Source: Microbacterium oleivorans (GTDB taxonomy: Bacteria; Actinomycetota; Actinomycetes; Actinomycetales; Microbacteriaceae). Taken from it: a DNA stretch of 64,000 nucleotides. The notes below the pieces were generated by a model, which saw nothing but the letters and a program-made list of their open reading frames with translations, was not told the DNA's origin and ran no database searches. Numbering within the stretch: position 1 is the stretch's first letter; each line of letters starts with the position of its first letter. Positions 37,504-48,463 of this stretch are shown one piece after another. The position numbers were made by a program, and so were the translations under genes. The stretch lies in contig NZ_CP058316.1 of NCBI RefSeq assembly GCF_013389665.1, positions 310,001-374,000 on the forward strand. The letters are read 5' to 3'.

Positions 37504-37626
37504 GGGCATCGAGTCTACGTGGCGGCGACGGAGCGCTCCGACGGACAGCGTTCCGCTCCGGCCCCGGCTCCGGCAACTGCGGCGCGCCTCCGCCGACGGG
37601 GGTGCACGCCGGGCGACGCTGAGAGC

Positions 37627-38223
37627 GTGCCCCTGGACTTCACCGCCATCGACTTCGAGACGGCGAACTCTTCGAGCGCGTCGGCATGCTCCGTCGGCCT
37701 GGTGCGCGTCCGCGACGGCCAGGTCGTTGCATCCGACGGCTGGCTGATCCGTCCCCCGGCGGGCCACGACCGATTCTTCGACATCAACGTGTCCATCCAC
37801 GGCATCACTCCGGAGGCCGTGTCCGCGGCGCCGGGCTGGACGACGCAGCTGCCCCGCCTGCTCGACTTCGTCGGCGACGACGTGCTCGTGGCGCACAACG
37901 CCGGCTTCGACATGGCTGTGCTCCGTCGAGCGTGCGAGGCCACGGATGCCGTGCTTCCCGCGTTCCGCTCGGTGTGCAGCGTGCAGCTCGCCCGCAAGAC
38001 CTACCAGCTCGATTCCTACCGTCTGCCGCTCGTGGCCGCCGCGGTCGGCTTCCTCGACTTCGCGCATCACGACGCGTTGGCGGATGCGCTCGCCTGCGCG
38101 CACATCGCGATCGACGCCGCTTCCCGTGCCGGAGCGCACGACATCGTCGAGCTCGCGATGCTGCTCGGCGTGCGCGTTCCCGAGTACGAGCCGATCGGCG
38201 CTTCGCTCCTCAGCCCGGCCTGA
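37627..38223 (+). CDS. DnaQ-like DEDDh 3'-5' exonuclease
   Basis: A 198-residue exonuclease-fold protein: FTAIDFETANSSSASACSVG (ExoI, Asp and Glu), VAHNAGFDMAVLRRA (ExoII), HHDALADALACAHI (ExoIII with His). It resembles the polymerase III epsilon-type or RNase T-like single-domain exonucleases without a polymerase-binding tail. The GTG at 37627 is where homology begins. It is divergent from ychF and upstream of two DNA-metabolism genes. Confidence 0.88.
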   Translation: MPLDFTAIDFETANSSSASACSVGLVRVRDGQVVASDGWLIRPPAGHDRFFDINVSIHGITPEAVSAAPGWTTQLPRLLDFVGDDVLVAHNAGFDMAVLRRACEATDAVLPAFRSVCSVQLARKTYQLDSYRLPLVAAAVGFLDFAHHDALADALACAHIAIDAASRAGAHDIVELAMLLGVRVPEYEPIGASLLSPA

Positions 38224-38262
38224 CCGAACCTCCCGCCCATCTCCGGCCTGGGGACGGTTCCG

Positions 38263-38296
38263 GAGCGATGTCGGAGGCCCGTGGCATGATTCGAAC
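38263..38296 (+). promoter_or_regulatory. PafBC-like promoter of the DUF222-HNH gene
   Basis: GAGCGATGTCGGAGGC (38263-38278) is identical to 39871-39886 and at the same distance (18 nt) from the start codon. TGTCGGAGG with CATGAT (38285-38290), 6 nt before the ATG, resembles the mycobacterial RecA-independent DNA-damage promoter (TTGTCRGTG-N8-TANNNT). Confidence 0.6.
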
Positions 38297-39763
38297 ATGC
38301 ATTCGAATAGCGGGATCGGCAGCGACGACGACGTCGACGTCCTCGCTCAGCTGGTCGCGGATGCCGAGGGCGTAGCGGATGCCGCACGGGCGGCGCAGGT
38401 CCGCGAGGTTCATCTCCTCGCTGCCGCCGGTCGGTTGGCCGAGTCGCAGTCGGCGGGCGCGTCAGAGAAGGTCAAGGCGCGAGAGATGGCTTTGCGCGGC
38501 ATCGCGGCGGAACTCGCCGGAGTGTTCGTCGCAACCGACCGGACGTTACAGCGGCGGATCGATGAAGCCCGGGATCTGGTCGAGAACTACCCGGTGACGA
38601 TGGCCGCTTGGGAGGGCGGACGCATCGTCCGAGGGCATGTGCGGGTGATTCAGGAGGTCGGATGCATCGTGCCCGTGACGGAGCGGGCGGAGTTCGAACG
38701 GATTGCGGTCGAACGGTGCGAGGGCGAGAGGCCCAATCGCGTGCTGGAGGCGTTGCGGATGATCGCGGAGCGGATGCACCCGCGATCCTTCACCGAACGA
38801 CACGAGGAGGCCGCGGCGGGGCGGTGCGTGTGGGTACGGCCCGGGGCGGACGGGATGTCGGAGCTGATTGCGACCCTGCCGACCGTCATCGCGGACGGGA
38901 TCGTCGACCGGCTGACCCGGCAAGCGCGCGAGATCATCAACGCGCGGGCGCAGGCCGATGCTGCGGGGGCAGAGAGCGGGGGCACCGAGGCTGCGGGCAC
39001 GGGCACGCCGGCCGCTGGCGGCGTCGGCACGCTGCTCGGCAACGATGCCACCGGCGGCGCGGCGACCCTGGACGGGCGGGCCGGTTCACCCGACGCCGAC
39101 GGGTCAGCCTTCGTCGACGATGCCCGCACGATCGATCAGGTTCGCGCCGACGTGTTCTCCGACCTCCTCCTCGCCGGAACGCCCGCGCTCGATCCGACGG
39201 CAACCGGCGACGGGAACGGAAGCCTCGGGGCGATTCGGGCGCACGTGCAGGTCGCCGTTTCGGCGCTGACTCTCATGGGTCGGGACGAAGGCCCGGCCGA
39301 CCTCGCGGGCCGCTCCCCCATCGACGCCGCCACCGCACGCGAACTCGCCGGCAACTCCACCTCCTGGGACCGGCTCCTCACCCACCCCGTCACCGGCACC
39401 GTGCTCGAGTGCGACTCCTACCGGCCCACGAGCGCGATGGTCCGACTGCTTCGGGCGCGAGACCGGCACTGCCGCTTCCCCGGATGTCGACAACCCGCCA
39501 TCCGCTGCGAACTCGACCACACCATCGCCGCCGCCCACGGCGGGCCAACCCGCGTGCGCAACCTCGCCCACCTCTGCAAGAGACACCACGACGTCAAACA
39601 CCACACCCGATGGCGGGTCAGGCAACTCGCGGGCGGAACGCTGGTGTGGACGTCACCCACCGGACGCATCTACCGCGAGGACGCACCACCACCCCTCGTC
39701 GCCTTCGCCACAGCAGACCCACCCGATCCGGGCGCCCCACCGAGCGAGCAGCCGCCATTCTGA
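38297..39763 (+). CDS. DUF222 and HNH endonuclease domain protein
   Basis: A 488-residue member of the 13E12-repeat-like family common in actinobacteria. The N-terminal DUF222 region is alpha-helical (QLVADAEGVADAARAAQVR), a Gly/Ala-rich variable linker occupies about residues 215-275, and the C-terminal HNH domain reads CRFPGCRQPAIRCELDHTIA and HLCKRHHDVKHH, with the two Cys, the His pairs and the Asn of RVRNLAHLC. The family is usually multicopy; function unproven, probably DNA cleavage. Leaderless ATG. It uses a rare TTA codon at 38546-38548. Confidence 0.9.
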   Translation: MHSNSGIGSDDDVDVLAQLVADAEGVADAARAAQVREVHLLAAAGRLAESQSAGASEKVKAREMALRGIAAELAGVFVATDRTLQRRIDEARDLVENYPVTMAAWEGGRIVRGHVRVIQEVGCIVPVTERAEFERIAVERCEGERPNRVLEALRMIAERMHPRSFTERHEEAAAGRCVWVRPGADGMSELIATLPTVIADGIVDRLTRQAREIINARAQADAAGAESGGTEAAGTGTPAAGGVGTLLGNDATGGAATLDGRAGSPDADGSAFVDDARTIDQVRADVFSDLLLAGTPALDPTATGDGNGSLGAIRAHVQVAVSALTLMGRDEGPADLAGRSPIDAATARELAGNSTSWDRLLTHPVTGTVLECDSYRPTSAMVRLLRARDRHCRFPGCRQPAIRCELDHTIAAAHGGPTRVRNLAHLCKRHHDVKHHTRWRVRQLAGGTLVWTSPTGRIYREDAPPPLVAFATADPPDPGAPPSEQPPF

Positions 39764-39870
39764 GCCGACCACACATCTCCAGCAACCGGGAGACGCCGGG
39801 CACGAGGTCGGCGCGGCAGGCACCGGGCCGCTTCCGGCACGGAGCGTGCCGCGCCGCACGCCCCGCCTCC

Positions 39871-39904
39871 GAGCGATGTCGGAGGCACCCGGCATCCTGG
39901 ACAC
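39871..39904 (+). promoter_or_regulatory. PafBC-like promoter of rmuC
   Basis: The same 16-bp GAGCGATGTCGGAGGC as upstream of the DUF222-HNH gene, followed by CATCCT 6 nt before the rmuC ATG. Shared sequence, spacing and leaderless layout suggest that the two genes are co-induced. Confidence 0.6.
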
Positions 39905-41185
39905 ATGGACGCCTCTTTCGTCTTCCTTCTCATCATCGTCGCCGCGATCGCAGCCGCGGGCGGGTGGTTCGCGGGCTCCGCTCGCGCTTCGCGCACCGGA
40001 GGCGCCGACCGCGCCCGGCTCGAGGCTCGCGCGGCGGTCGCGGAGGCCGAGCGCGACGCCCATGCCGAGCATCTCGAACGACAGCGCGAGGTGCAGCGCG
40101 AGATGGGAGCCCAGGCACGACTCGACCAGGCGGCGCGCGACGAACGCGACCGCCGAGAGCAAGCGGTGCTGCGCGCCCTCGCTCCCGTGCAGGAGTCGCT
40201 GCAGGCGATGCAGGCGAAGGTCGAACTTCTCGAACGAGAGCGCAGCGAGCAGTTCGGCTCCGTCGCGGAACAGCTCCGACTCGGGCGCGAGACCGACGAG
40301 GCTCTCCGGTCGACGACCGAGTCGCTTGCCGGCGCGCTGCGATCGAGCGCCGCGCGCGGAGTGTGGGGCGAGACGCAGCTCCGACGCATCGTCGAGTCCG
40401 CGGGGCTCACGCGATACGTCGACTTCGAACTGCAATCGAGCATCTCGTCTGACAGCGGCGCGGGGCGGCCCGACCTGATCGTCCGACTGCCGGGTGACAA
40501 GGCTCTCGCAGTCGACGCGAAGGTGCCCCTCGACTCCTACCTCGAGGCCAGCTCCATCCCCGTCACCGCCCAGGGCGACGACGCCCGACGCCGCAAGGCC
40601 CTCCTGACCGCTCACGTCAAAGCCGTCCGCTCCCACATCGACGCTCTCGCCAAGAAGGCGTACTGGCAGGGTCTGAGCTCCAGTCCCGAGTTCGTCGTCT
40701 GCTTCATCCCGAGCGAGTCGCTCCTCGCGGCCGCGCTGGACGAAGATCCAGCGCTGCTCGACTACGCGTTCAGCCGCCGCGTCGCCCTCGCATCCCCGGT
40801 CAACCTGTGGGCCGTGCTCAAGACGGTCGCCTACACCTGGACGCAGCAGGACGTGTCCGACGAGGCGCGCCGCCTGTTCGACCTGGGCAACGAGCTCTAT
40901 CAGCGTCTCGGCGGACTCGCCTCCCACGCGAGCGACCTGCGTCGCGCGATCGAACGCACCGTCGAGTCGTACAACAAGTTCGTGGGGACTCTCGAGACCC
41001 GCGTGCTGGTCACGGCACGAAAGTTCCCAGGAATCGACGAGACGCGCCTCGACGCGACCGCGTCACCCGCGCCGATCGAGTCCGCGACGCGCATAACCAC
41101 AGCGCCCGAGCTGCTCAGCGCAGACGTCGGCGACCTGCGGCAGCGCCTGGGGTCCGACGCCGGGTCGAGCGAGGGTGCCGTGTGA
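39905..41185 (+). CDS. rmuC: DNA recombination protein RmuC
   Basis: A 426-residue protein: N-terminal membrane helix (FVFLLIIVAAIAAAGGWFAG), a coiled coil to about residue 140, then the RmuC domain with GVWGETQLRRIVESAGL, the nuclease-like core GRPDLIVRLPGDKALAVDAK and VCFIPSESLLAAAL. RmuC limits inversion between inverted repeats in E. coli and belongs to the restriction-endonuclease-like fold. Start ATG is leaderless behind a DNA-damage-type promoter, which fits a repair role. Confidence 0.94.
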   Translation: MDASFVFLLIIVAAIAAAGGWFAGSARASRTGGADRARLEARAAVAEAERDAHAEHLERQREVQREMGAQARLDQAARDERDRREQAVLRALAPVQESLQAMQAKVELLERERSEQFGSVAEQLRLGRETDEALRSTTESLAGALRSSAARGVWGETQLRRIVESAGLTRYVDFELQSSISSDSGAGRPDLIVRLPGDKALAVDAKVPLDSYLEASSIPVTAQGDDARRRKALLTAHVKAVRSHIDALAKKAYWQGLSSSPEFVVCFIPSESLLAAALDEDPALLDYAFSRRVALASPVNLWAVLKTVAYTWTQQDVSDEARRLFDLGNELYQRLGGLASHASDLRRAIERTVESYNKFVGTLETRVLVTARKFPGIDETRLDATASPAPIESATRITTAPELLSADVGDLRQRLGSDAGSSEGAV

Positions 41186-41206
41186 TCAGCTGCGCGGGAA
41201 CAGCGA

Positions 41207-41395
41207 TCAGCCGGGGAACATGTTGACGAGCGCGACGACGGAGACCGAGACCGCGACGAAGGCGCCGATCATCCACCACGCACTCACCTGGTAGCCCTCG
41301 GGATGCCGACGGCGCAGCAGGACGTCCGGGCGGCGTGCGGGGTCCATCGCCACCGCGACCTGTCCGGTCTGCGGGCTGTTCGCTGTCGTCGACAT
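41207..41395 (-). CDS. Small single-span membrane protein
   Basis: A 62-residue protein: hydrophilic N-terminus MSTTANSPQTGQVAVAMDPA, basic VLLRRRHPEG, then one membrane helix WWMIGAFVAVSVSVVALVNM. GGGAG lies 4 nt before the ATG at 41395, which favours this start over the longer frame. Topology is probably N-in. Unknown function. Confidence 0.65.
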   Translation of the reverse strand: MSTTANSPQTGQVAVAMDPARRPDVLLRRRHPEGYQVSAWWMIGAFVAVSVSVVALVNMFPG

Positions 41396-41517
41396 GGTTC
41401 TCCCGGGTGCTGACGTGAGGGTGGTCATCGCCGTTGATACCGAGGCCATTCTGACAGAGCCTGCCTGTGAGGATCAGTGGTTGACACGCCACCGTGTCGC
41501 GATAGTTACAACCGACG

Positions 41518-42507
41518 TCACAGCCACTTCGAGGTGAGGTGCTCCGACGTGATGCGCCGGAGCGTTCCCGACGCCCCTCGCAGCACGACGCTCTCGGTGT
41601 AGACGAAGTCACCCTCGCGCCGCACGCCACCGACGAGTTCGCCGTTGGTCACACCCGTGGCCACGAAGATCGTGTTCTTGCCGCGCACCAGGTCATCGGC
41701 CTCGTAGACGTGTCCGTCGAGGTTCAACCCCGCGTCGATGCCGCGCTGCTTCTCGTCGTCGTCACGGGCCCACAGTCGGCCCTGGATGTGTCCACCGAGC
41801 GCCTTGATGGCGCACGCGGTGACGATCCCCTCCGGGCTCCCGCCGATCCCCACGCACATGTCCGTCCGGGCATTGTGCCGGGCGGCGTTGATCCCGCCGG
41901 CGACGTCGCCATCGCTCATCAGGCGCGTGCCGGCACCGGCCTCGCGGATCTCCTCGATGAGCCGGGCGTGACGCGGTCGGTTCAGCACCGACACCACGAG
42001 CTCGTCGATCGGCTTGCCCAGCGCCTTCGCGAGCAGCCGGATGTTCTCGGCGATCGGGAGTCGGATGTCGACGACGCCGACACCTGCCGGACCGGTCACC
42101 AGCTTGTCCATGTAGAACACCGAGGACGCGTCGAGCATGGCCCCGCGATCGGCGACCGCGATCACCGAGAGCGCGTTGTTCCGCCCCTCGGCCGTCAGAG
42201 TCGTGCCGTCGATCGGGTCGACGGCGATGTCCGCCTGGGGGCCGCGTCCGGTCCCGACCTTCTCACCGTTGAAAAGCATCGGGGCGGCATCCTTCTCGCC
42301 CTCGCCGATGACGATGACCCCGTCGAAGTTCACCGTGGTGAGGAAGGCGCGCATCGCGTCGACGGCCGCGCCGTCGGCGAGCTCCTTCTTCCCCCGGCCG
42401 ATGAACGGCACCGAGCGGATCGCCGCGGCCTCGGTGGCGCGCACCAGCTCGAGTGCGAGGTTTCGATCGGGATGCAGCGGACTCATGTCGGCGGTCAAAC
42501 TCACCAT
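41518..42507 (-). CDS. glpX: Fructose-1,6-bisphosphatase class II
   Basis: A 329-residue GlpX-type phosphatase of gluconeogenesis. Signatures: IGEGEKDAAPML and DIAVDPIDGTTL (metal-binding), FYMDKLVTGP, and GGSPEGIVTACAIKALGG. Start ATG 42507 (MVSLTADMSP) lies 7 nt past TATGCT (42515-42520), a leaderless arrangement; ATG 42486 is an alternative. Divergent from fba, pairing the gluconeogenic phosphatase with the aldolase. Confidence 0.95.
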   Translation of the reverse strand: MVSLTADMSPLHPDRNLALELVRATEAAAIRSVPFIGRGKKELADGAAVDAMRAFLTTVNFDGVIVIGEGEKDAAPMLFNGEKVGTGRGPQADIAVDPIDGTTLTAEGRNNALSVIAVADRGAMLDASSVFYMDKLVTGPAGVGVVDIRLPIAENIRLLAKALGKPIDELVVSVLNRPRHARLIEEIREAGAGTRLMSDGDVAGGINAARHNARTDMCVGIGGSPEGIVTACAIKALGGHIQGRLWARDDDEKQRGIDAGLNLDGHVYEADDLVRGKNTIFVATGVTNGELVGGVRREGDFVYTESVVLRGASGTLRRITSEHLTSKWL

Positions 42508-42716
42508 GGGCCACAGCATAGGTGCGCGGGCGTCACGGACTGCCCGATTTCCGGCCTGTCGGAGTGAAGGAATCGTGATTCTTATCGAAACCGCACGGCG
42601 GCTCCGCCGACACGGCAGCTCGACCGGCTCGCGCTTTCTCCGGCCTCGTCCCGCGGACGTCGAGCGCACCCTTCGATAAAGTGGGCTCGGTATTACCGCC
42701 GATCTGAGGAGCTTCC

Positions 42717-43745
<1,029 letters not shown>

Positions 43746-43783
43746 CCGACGGCATCTCGCGCAGCCGACCCGAACCGTGTGAG

Positions 43784-43826
43784 AAGGGCGCCCGTCCGGA
43801 GCAGATACTCCGGGCGGGCGCCCTTT
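43784..43826 (+). terminator. Rho-independent terminator after fba
   Basis: Positions 43784-43800 pair with 43809-43825 (17 bp, one G-T wobble) around an 8-nt loop, followed by a short T run. It probably also ends the convergent DUF6264 gene. Confidence 0.85.
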
Positions 43827-43833
43827 GCCGCCG

Positions 43834-44436
43834 TCAGGACGCGGAGGAGAAGCCCTGCATCACCCCGGGGTCCGACAGCAGCGGCGCGGCCAGCAGCAAG
43901 CTGACCATCACGAACGTCACGATCGCTCCGACGAGCGGGATCCACCACGAGATCCGGCGACGCGACAGCGACCACCACGACAGCATCGCCGTCGCGAGCC
44001 ACCCCGCGCTGTAGACGATGGCTGCGGCGATGCCCCACGCGCGCCCGGCAGCAGGGTCGGCCAACGACCCGTCGATGCCGGCCATCTCCATCCAGGTCTC
44101 GGCGAAGCCGACGAAGTCCACCAACTGCGGGATCGCGCCGAGAACGGTCACGAGCCCGTAGGCCAGGAGGGCGATGGTGATCACCCGGTCGGCCGTCCGC
44201 GTCGGACGGGCCGCGCTGGTGGTCGGCCGCGGCGAGGGCAGGTGCGACGCGGGATGAGACGGCGTGCGCGACCCCGCGGCATCCGGGCGGGGATGCTGCG
44301 ACCCGCCGGCCACGACAGCGGTGTCGGCGACGTCCGGATGCGGCGCATCCCCGCCGAGTGCGGCGATGCGAGCGCGCTGCTCCTCCGGTGTGGCGTACTC
44401 GCCGTACTGCGGCCGGGGGCGCTCGGACTCGCTCAT
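43834..44436 (-). CDS. DUF6264-like four-span membrane protein
   Basis: A 200-residue protein: an N-terminal [20 protein letters not shown] motif shared by an actinobacterial family, a disordered Pro/Ser/His linker, then four predicted membrane helices (about residues 83-105, 134-152, 160-175 and 178-195). The PQYGEYAT start is the best family mark. Its ATG overlaps the ispH stop (4 nt), so it is cotranscribed with ispH. Function unknown. Confidence 0.75.
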   Translation of the reverse strand: MSESERPRPQYGEYATPEEQRARIAALGGDAPHPDVADTAVVAGGSQHPRPDAAGSRTPSHPASHLPSPRPTTSAARPTRTADRVITIALLAYGLVTVLGAIPQLVDFVGFAETWMEMAGIDGSLADPAAGRAWGIAAAIVYSAGWLATAMLSWWSLSRRRISWWIPLVGAIVTFVMVSLLLAAPLLSDPGVMQGFSSAS

Positions 44437-45494
44437 GCGCGGCCCCGTCCGCCGCGTGCGCGAGCATCCTGCTTGCCCGCGGCATCCGTCCGCAGCTCCT
44501 TCGGCAGCGAGAACAGCAGGTCCTCCTCAGCGGTGCGGACCTCGTCGACGTCGCCGTAACCGGCGTCCGCCAGCGAGGCGAGCACCTGCTGGACCAGGAC
44601 CTCGGGAACGGAGGCGCCGCTCGTCACGCCGACGGTACGGACGCCCTCGAGCCATTCCTGCCGGATCTCGTCGGCGTAGTCGACGCGATAGGCGGCGCGA
44701 GCGCCGTACTCGAGCGCGACCTCGACGAGACGCACGCTGTTCGACGAGTTCGCCGAGCCCACGACGATCACCAGGTCGGTCTCTCCCGCGATCTTCTTGA
44801 TCGCGACCTGGCGGTTCTGCGTGGCATAGCAGATGTCGTCCGAGGGCGGATCCTGCAGCTGCGGGAATCGCACCCGGAGCCGGCGCACCGTCTCCATCGT
44901 CTCGTCGACCGAGAGCGTCGTCTGCGAGAGCCAGACCACGCGCGAGGGGTCGCGCACCTCGACGGTGTCGGCGTGCTCGGGCGAGGTCACCACCGTGACG
45001 TGCTCGGGTGCCTCGCCTGCCGTCCCCTCGACCTCCTCGTGTCCCTCATGGCCGATCAGGAGGATCTCCCGGTCGTCGCGCGCGAAGCGCACCGCCTCGC
45101 GGTGCACCTTCGTCACCAGCGGGCACGTCGCGTCGATGGCCTGGAGGCCGCGGTCGGACGCCGCCGAGACGACAGCCGGCGACACGCCGTGCGCGCTGAA
45201 GACGACGTGGGCGCCCTCGGGGACGGCGTCGACCTCGTCGACGAAGACCGCTCCGCGCTCCTCGAGCTCGCGGACGACGTGGATGTTGTGAACGATCTGC
45301 TTGCGCACGTACACCGGCGAGCCGAAGCGCTCGAGCGCCTTCTCGACCGCCACGACGGCCCGGTCGACGCCGGCGCAGTACCCCCGCGGCGCCGCCAGCA
45401 GGACCCGCTTGGCGGCGCCGACGGGGATATCCTGGAGACGGCCGTGACGCCCCGGCACGCGGGGAACGGGCAGCCGGACGGCGGGAGTGCTCAC
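44433..45494 (-). CDS. ispH: 4-hydroxy-3-methylbut-2-enyl diphosphate reductase
   Basis: A 353-residue [4Fe-4S] enzyme making IPP and DMAPP in the non-mevalonate pathway. The three cluster cysteines are Cys40 (PRGYCAGVD), Cys124 (DATCPLV) and Cys222 ([11 protein letters not shown]); [12 protein letters not shown] and VGSANSSNS are substrate loops. The GTG at 45494 lies 6 nt past TAGAAT (45501-45506), so the message is probably leaderless. The next gene overlaps by 4 nt. Confidence 0.97.
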   Translation of the reverse strand: MSTPAVRLPVPRVPGRHGRLQDIPVGAAKRVLLAAPRGYCAGVDRAVVAVEKALERFGSPVYVRKQIVHNIHVVRELEERGAVFVDEVDAVPEGAHVVFSAHGVSPAVVSAASDRGLQAIDATCPLVTKVHREAVRFARDDREILLIGHEGHEEVEGTAGEAPEHVTVVTSPEHADTVEVRDPSRVVWLSQTTLSVDETMETVRRLRVRFPQLQDPPSDDICYATQNRQVAIKKIAGETDLVIVVGSANSSNSVRLVEVALEYGARAAYRVDYADEIRQEWLEGVRTVGVTSGASVPEVLVQQVLASLADAGYGDVDEVRTAEEDLLFSLPKELRTDAAGKQDARARGGRGRA

Positions 45495-45500
45495 CCGTCG

Positions 45501-45506
45501 ATTCTA
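45501..45506 (-). promoter_or_regulatory. -10 box of ispH (leaderless)
   Basis: TAGAAT on the minus strand, exactly 6 nt before the GTG start; no ribosome-binding site. It sits in the 58-nt divergent gap with xseA. Confidence 0.55.
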
Positions 45507-45552
45507 CGAGGCGCATCCCGCCCGCTGCTCGGAACCGGCCGTGAGGAGCCCC

Positions 45553-46875
45553 ATGCCGTCGTTCGAGTCCGCACCCGACCAGGCGCCCCCACCCGACGCG
45601 GTGCACCCCCGCGACTCCTCGCCGCAGACCCCGACCTCGATCTCGCGGCTCAACGAGACGATCCGGGACTTCGTCCAGCGCTGGAACGCCGTCTGGGTCG
45701 AGGGCGAGATCACGTCCTGGAACGTGCGCGGCGGGCACGTCTTCGGCCGCCTCAAGGATTCCGAAGCGGATGCCGCCCTGTCGTTCCGCCTGTGGTCGAG
45801 CACACTGCAGCGGCTGGGGTCGAGCCCGCAGGTGGGCGACCGCGTCGTCGCCTGCGTGAAGAGCGACTACTTCGTCAAGACCGGCGACTTCTCCTTCACC
45901 GTCTCGGCGATGCGGCCGACGGGACTGGGCGATCAGCTCGTGCAGCTCGAGAGACTGCGCGCGCAGCTGCGCTCTGAGGGTCTGTTCGACCCCGCGCGCA
46001 AGAAGCCGATCCCGTTCCTCCCCCACACCATCGGCCTGATCACCGGTGAGCGCAGCGACGCCGAACGCGACGTGCACCGCAACGCGGAACTGCGGTGGCC
46101 GCATGTGGAGTTCCGGACCGTTCACGCCGCCGTGCAGGGCGACCGATGCGTTCCCGAGACGATCGCGGCGCTGCGCACGCTCGACGCCGATCCCGACGTG
46201 GACGTCATCGTCATCGCGCGCGGCGGCGGCGACCCGCAGACGCTGCTCGGGTTCAGCGACGAGCGGCTGCTCCGCGCCGTCGCCGACGCGACGACCCCGG
46301 TCGTCTCGGCCATCGGCCACGAGAACGACCACCCGCTCCTCGACGACGTCGCCGATCTGCGCGCGTCGACGCCCACCGACGCGGCCAAACGCGTGGTGCC
46401 CGACGTCGTCGAACAGCGTGCGCTCGTCGAGCAGCTACGCAGCAGGTCTCGCACGCGCGTCACTCAGCGTGTCGCGCACGACCTCGCCCAACTCGAGCAG
46501 CTGCGCTCGCGGCCTGTGCTGCGAGACCCGGAGTCGCTGATGACCACCCGCGCGCACGAGGTGCACCTGCTCTCGGCGCGCGGACGCGACATCGCCACCC
46601 GGCGCCTCGACGCCGCCGGCCATGACACCGCTCGTCTGCAGGCGTCGCTGCGCGCACTCTCGCCCGGGGCGACCCTCGACCGCGGCTACGCGATCGCCCA
46701 CCTCGCCGAAGGCGTGATCGTGCGAGATGCCGGACAGGCACCCGCCGGTGCCGACCTCGTCGTCATGGTGAGCAGAGGGTCGTTCGGCGCGCGGTCGCAG
46801 GGCGAACTCGCCGAGACCTCCGACGCTCCGGCACGCGGCGACGGCGACGACGGATCGACCGGGCAGCCGTCCTAG
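45553..46875 (+). CDS. xseA: Exodeoxyribonuclease VII large subunit
   Basis: A 440-residue nuclease subunit: N-terminal OB fold ([20 protein letters not shown]), catalytic domain with [20 protein letters not shown] and [40 protein letters not shown], then the coiled coil and a C-terminal VILVRGYAIA-type segment ([13 protein letters not shown]). ATG at 45553 is preceded by GAGGAG at 4 nt; the open frame continues upstream to 45487 into the promoter. Followed by xseB. Confidence 0.96.
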   Translation: MPSFESAPDQAPPPDAVHPRDSSPQTPTSISRLNETIRDFVQRWNAVWVEGEITSWNVRGGHVFGRLKDSEADAALSFRLWSSTLQRLGSSPQVGDRVVACVKSDYFVKTGDFSFTVSAMRPTGLGDQLVQLERLRAQLRSEGLFDPARKKPIPFLPHTIGLITGERSDAERDVHRNAELRWPHVEFRTVHAAVQGDRCVPETIAALRTLDADPDVDVIVIARGGGDPQTLLGFSDERLLRAVADATTPVVSAIGHENDHPLLDDVADLRASTPTDAAKRVVPDVVEQRALVEQLRSRSRTRVTQRVAHDLAQLEQLRSRPVLRDPESLMTTRAHEVHLLSARGRDIATRRLDAAGHDTARLQASLRALSPGATLDRGYAIAHLAEGVIVRDAGQAPAGADLVVMVSRGSFGARSQGELAETSDAPARGDGDDGSTGQPS

Positions 46876-46885
46876 GATGGATGCC

Positions 46886-47119
46886 ATGACCTCGCCGGCC
46901 GATGAGCTTCCCGCCGACGTCGCGACCCTGAGCTTCGAACAGGCTCGAGACGAGCTCGTGCGCGTCGTCGCCGAGCTCGAGCAGGGGGCGCCGACCCTCG
47001 AGCAGTCCCTCGCGCTGTGGACGCGCGGCGAACAGCTCGCCGCGCGCTGCGAAGAGTGGCTGCTCGGCGCCAAGCGCCGCCTCGACGAGGCACGCGCCGC
47101 ACGCGCGGGCGACGAGTGA
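46886..47119 (+). CDS. xseB: Exodeoxyribonuclease VII small subunit
   Basis: A 77-residue helical protein with the XseB signature [20 protein letters not shown] and [20 protein letters not shown]. It coats the XseA coiled coil. ATG 46886 is 8 nt past AGGA; ATG 46877 is in frame but overlaps that site. Its stop shares one base with the next gene's start. Confidence 0.95.
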   Translation: MTSPADELPADVATLSFEQARDELVRVVAELEQGAPTLEQSLALWTRGEQLAARCEEWLLGAKRRLDEARAARAGDE

Positions 47120-47760
47120 TGGCGAAAGGCCCCCGGGTCGTCGCCGAGCTCGGCCGGCCCGAGACCCCCGACGAGACCGCCGCCCGCAAGGCGGCGTCCT
47201 CGCGTGTCTACCGGTCCAGCCAGACCGCCCGCAATCTGATCGCCGCGCTGATCGTCACCGTCGCCGTGGTGGCGGTGATCGTGTTCGGGGTCCCGCGCGG
47301 CTCCGTGCCCGAACGGGACGCCATCGACCCGGCCGCCGTCGCCGCCGATGTCGGCCCCGCGATCGACCGCGAGCTCGTCGTTCCCGAGGTACCGGGATCG
47401 TGGCGGGTGAACAAGGCCGAGCTGGCCGGCGACGACGTCCGCACGTGGGAGATCGTCTACGCGCCCGCTGACGGCTACGTCAACGTCCAGCAGGCCTTCG
47501 ACGCCGACCCGGGCTGGGCCTCCCGGCAGGTCGGCGGAGCGCGGGGCACGAGGGTCGAACGCATCGACGCCGTCGACTGGCAGGTCTTCGAGATCCCCGA
47601 CCCGGCTCGCGCCGGCAACATCTCCTACGCCCTCACCACGGCTCTCGGGCCCGACACGATCCTGGTGTACGGCGGCGGCGCCGTCGACGCCGAGACCGTC
47701 CGCATCGCCGCCCGGGGGCTTTCATCGCAGATCGTCGAGCAGCAGAAGGAGACGCCATGA
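47119..47760 (+). CDS. DUF4245 domain-containing membrane protein
   Basis: A 213-residue protein: 40 cytosolic residues, one membrane helix ([20 protein letters not shown]), and an extracytoplasmic domain with [34 protein letters not shown] and GNISYALTT, typical of the actinobacterial DUF4245 family often found beside xseB and fumarase or glpX. Coupled to xseB by 1 nt and to the carbonic anhydrase by 4 nt. Function unknown. Confidence 0.85.
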   Translation: MAKGPRVVAELGRPETPDETAARKAASSRVYRSSQTARNLIAALIVTVAVVAVIVFGVPRGSVPERDAIDPAAVAADVGPAIDRELVVPEVPGSWRVNKAELAGDDVRTWEIVYAPADGYVNVQQAFDADPGWASRQVGGARGTRVERIDAVDWQVFEIPDPARAGNISYALTTALGPDTILVYGGGAVDAETVRIAARGLSSQIVEQQKETP

Positions 47761-48434
47761 GCGCCACCGGATCGGCACCGGGTCCCCTCACCCCGCAGGA
47801 CGCGTGGGACGACATGCGCGCGGGCAATCTGCGCTTCGTCGAGGGCACCCCTCGCCACCCGCGACAGGACGTGGAGCGACGGCACGAGATCGCCGGGCTT
47901 CAGACACCGCGTGCGGCACTGTTCGGCTGCTCCGACTCGCGACTCGCCGCGGAGATCATCTTCGACGAGGGTCTCGGCGACCTGTTCGTCATCCGCAACG
48001 CGGGCCAGGTGATCTCGGACTCCGTCGTGGGAAGTCTCGAGTACGCCGTCGAGGTTCTGAACGTCCCGCTCATCGTGGTGCTCGGCCACGACGCCTGCGG
48101 CGCCGTCCGCGCGGCGATCGACAGCACCGGCGTCGACGCTCCGCCGCTCCCCCCGCTCATCTGGCGCCAGATCGCGCCGATCGTTCCGGCCGTGCGCCGT
48201 GTGCTCCGCGCGGGCGCCGCCGAGGGCGTGACGGCCGAGAGCGTCGACGCCGAGACGGTCGGTCGCGAGCACCTGCGCGACACCGTCGGGCAGCTGCTGC
48301 ACGCCTCCGAGCTCATCAGCACGGCCGTGGCCGAGGGCCGGCTCGCCATCATCGGCGCGAACTACCGCTTGGGCGAGGGCACGGCCGTACCCGACATCAT
48401 CCTCGGCGACGTCCACGACGACGCCACCTCCTGA
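47757..48434 (+). CDS. Beta-class carbonic anhydrase
   Basis: A 225-residue zinc enzyme interconverting CO2 and bicarbonate. The zinc ligands are Cys58 (GCSDSR, with Asp60 and Arg62), His111 and Cys114 (GHDACGAV). Usual length for the cytosolic family. Its ATG overlaps the DUF4245 stop (ATGA), so it belongs to the xseA-xseB-DUF4245 transcript. Confidence 0.95.
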   Translation: MSATGSAPGPLTPQDAWDDMRAGNLRFVEGTPRHPRQDVERRHEIAGLQTPRAALFGCSDSRLAAEIIFDEGLGDLFVIRNAGQVISDSVVGSLEYAVEVLNVPLIVVLGHDACGAVRAAIDSTGVDAPPLPPLIWRQIAPIVPAVRRVLRAGAAEGVTAESVDAETVGREHLRDTVGQLLHASELISTAVAEGRLAIIGANYRLGEGTAVPDIILGDVHDDATS

Positions 48435-48463
48435 CGACGAACACCGAGAGAAGGAACGACGAC

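Noticed and set aside
38263..39886. 16-bp direct repeats flanking the HNH gene as target-site duplication of a mobile element
   Set aside because: Both copies lie 18 nt before a start codon and resemble a promoter motif; no inverted ends or transposase. A recombination origin of the second copy remains possible.
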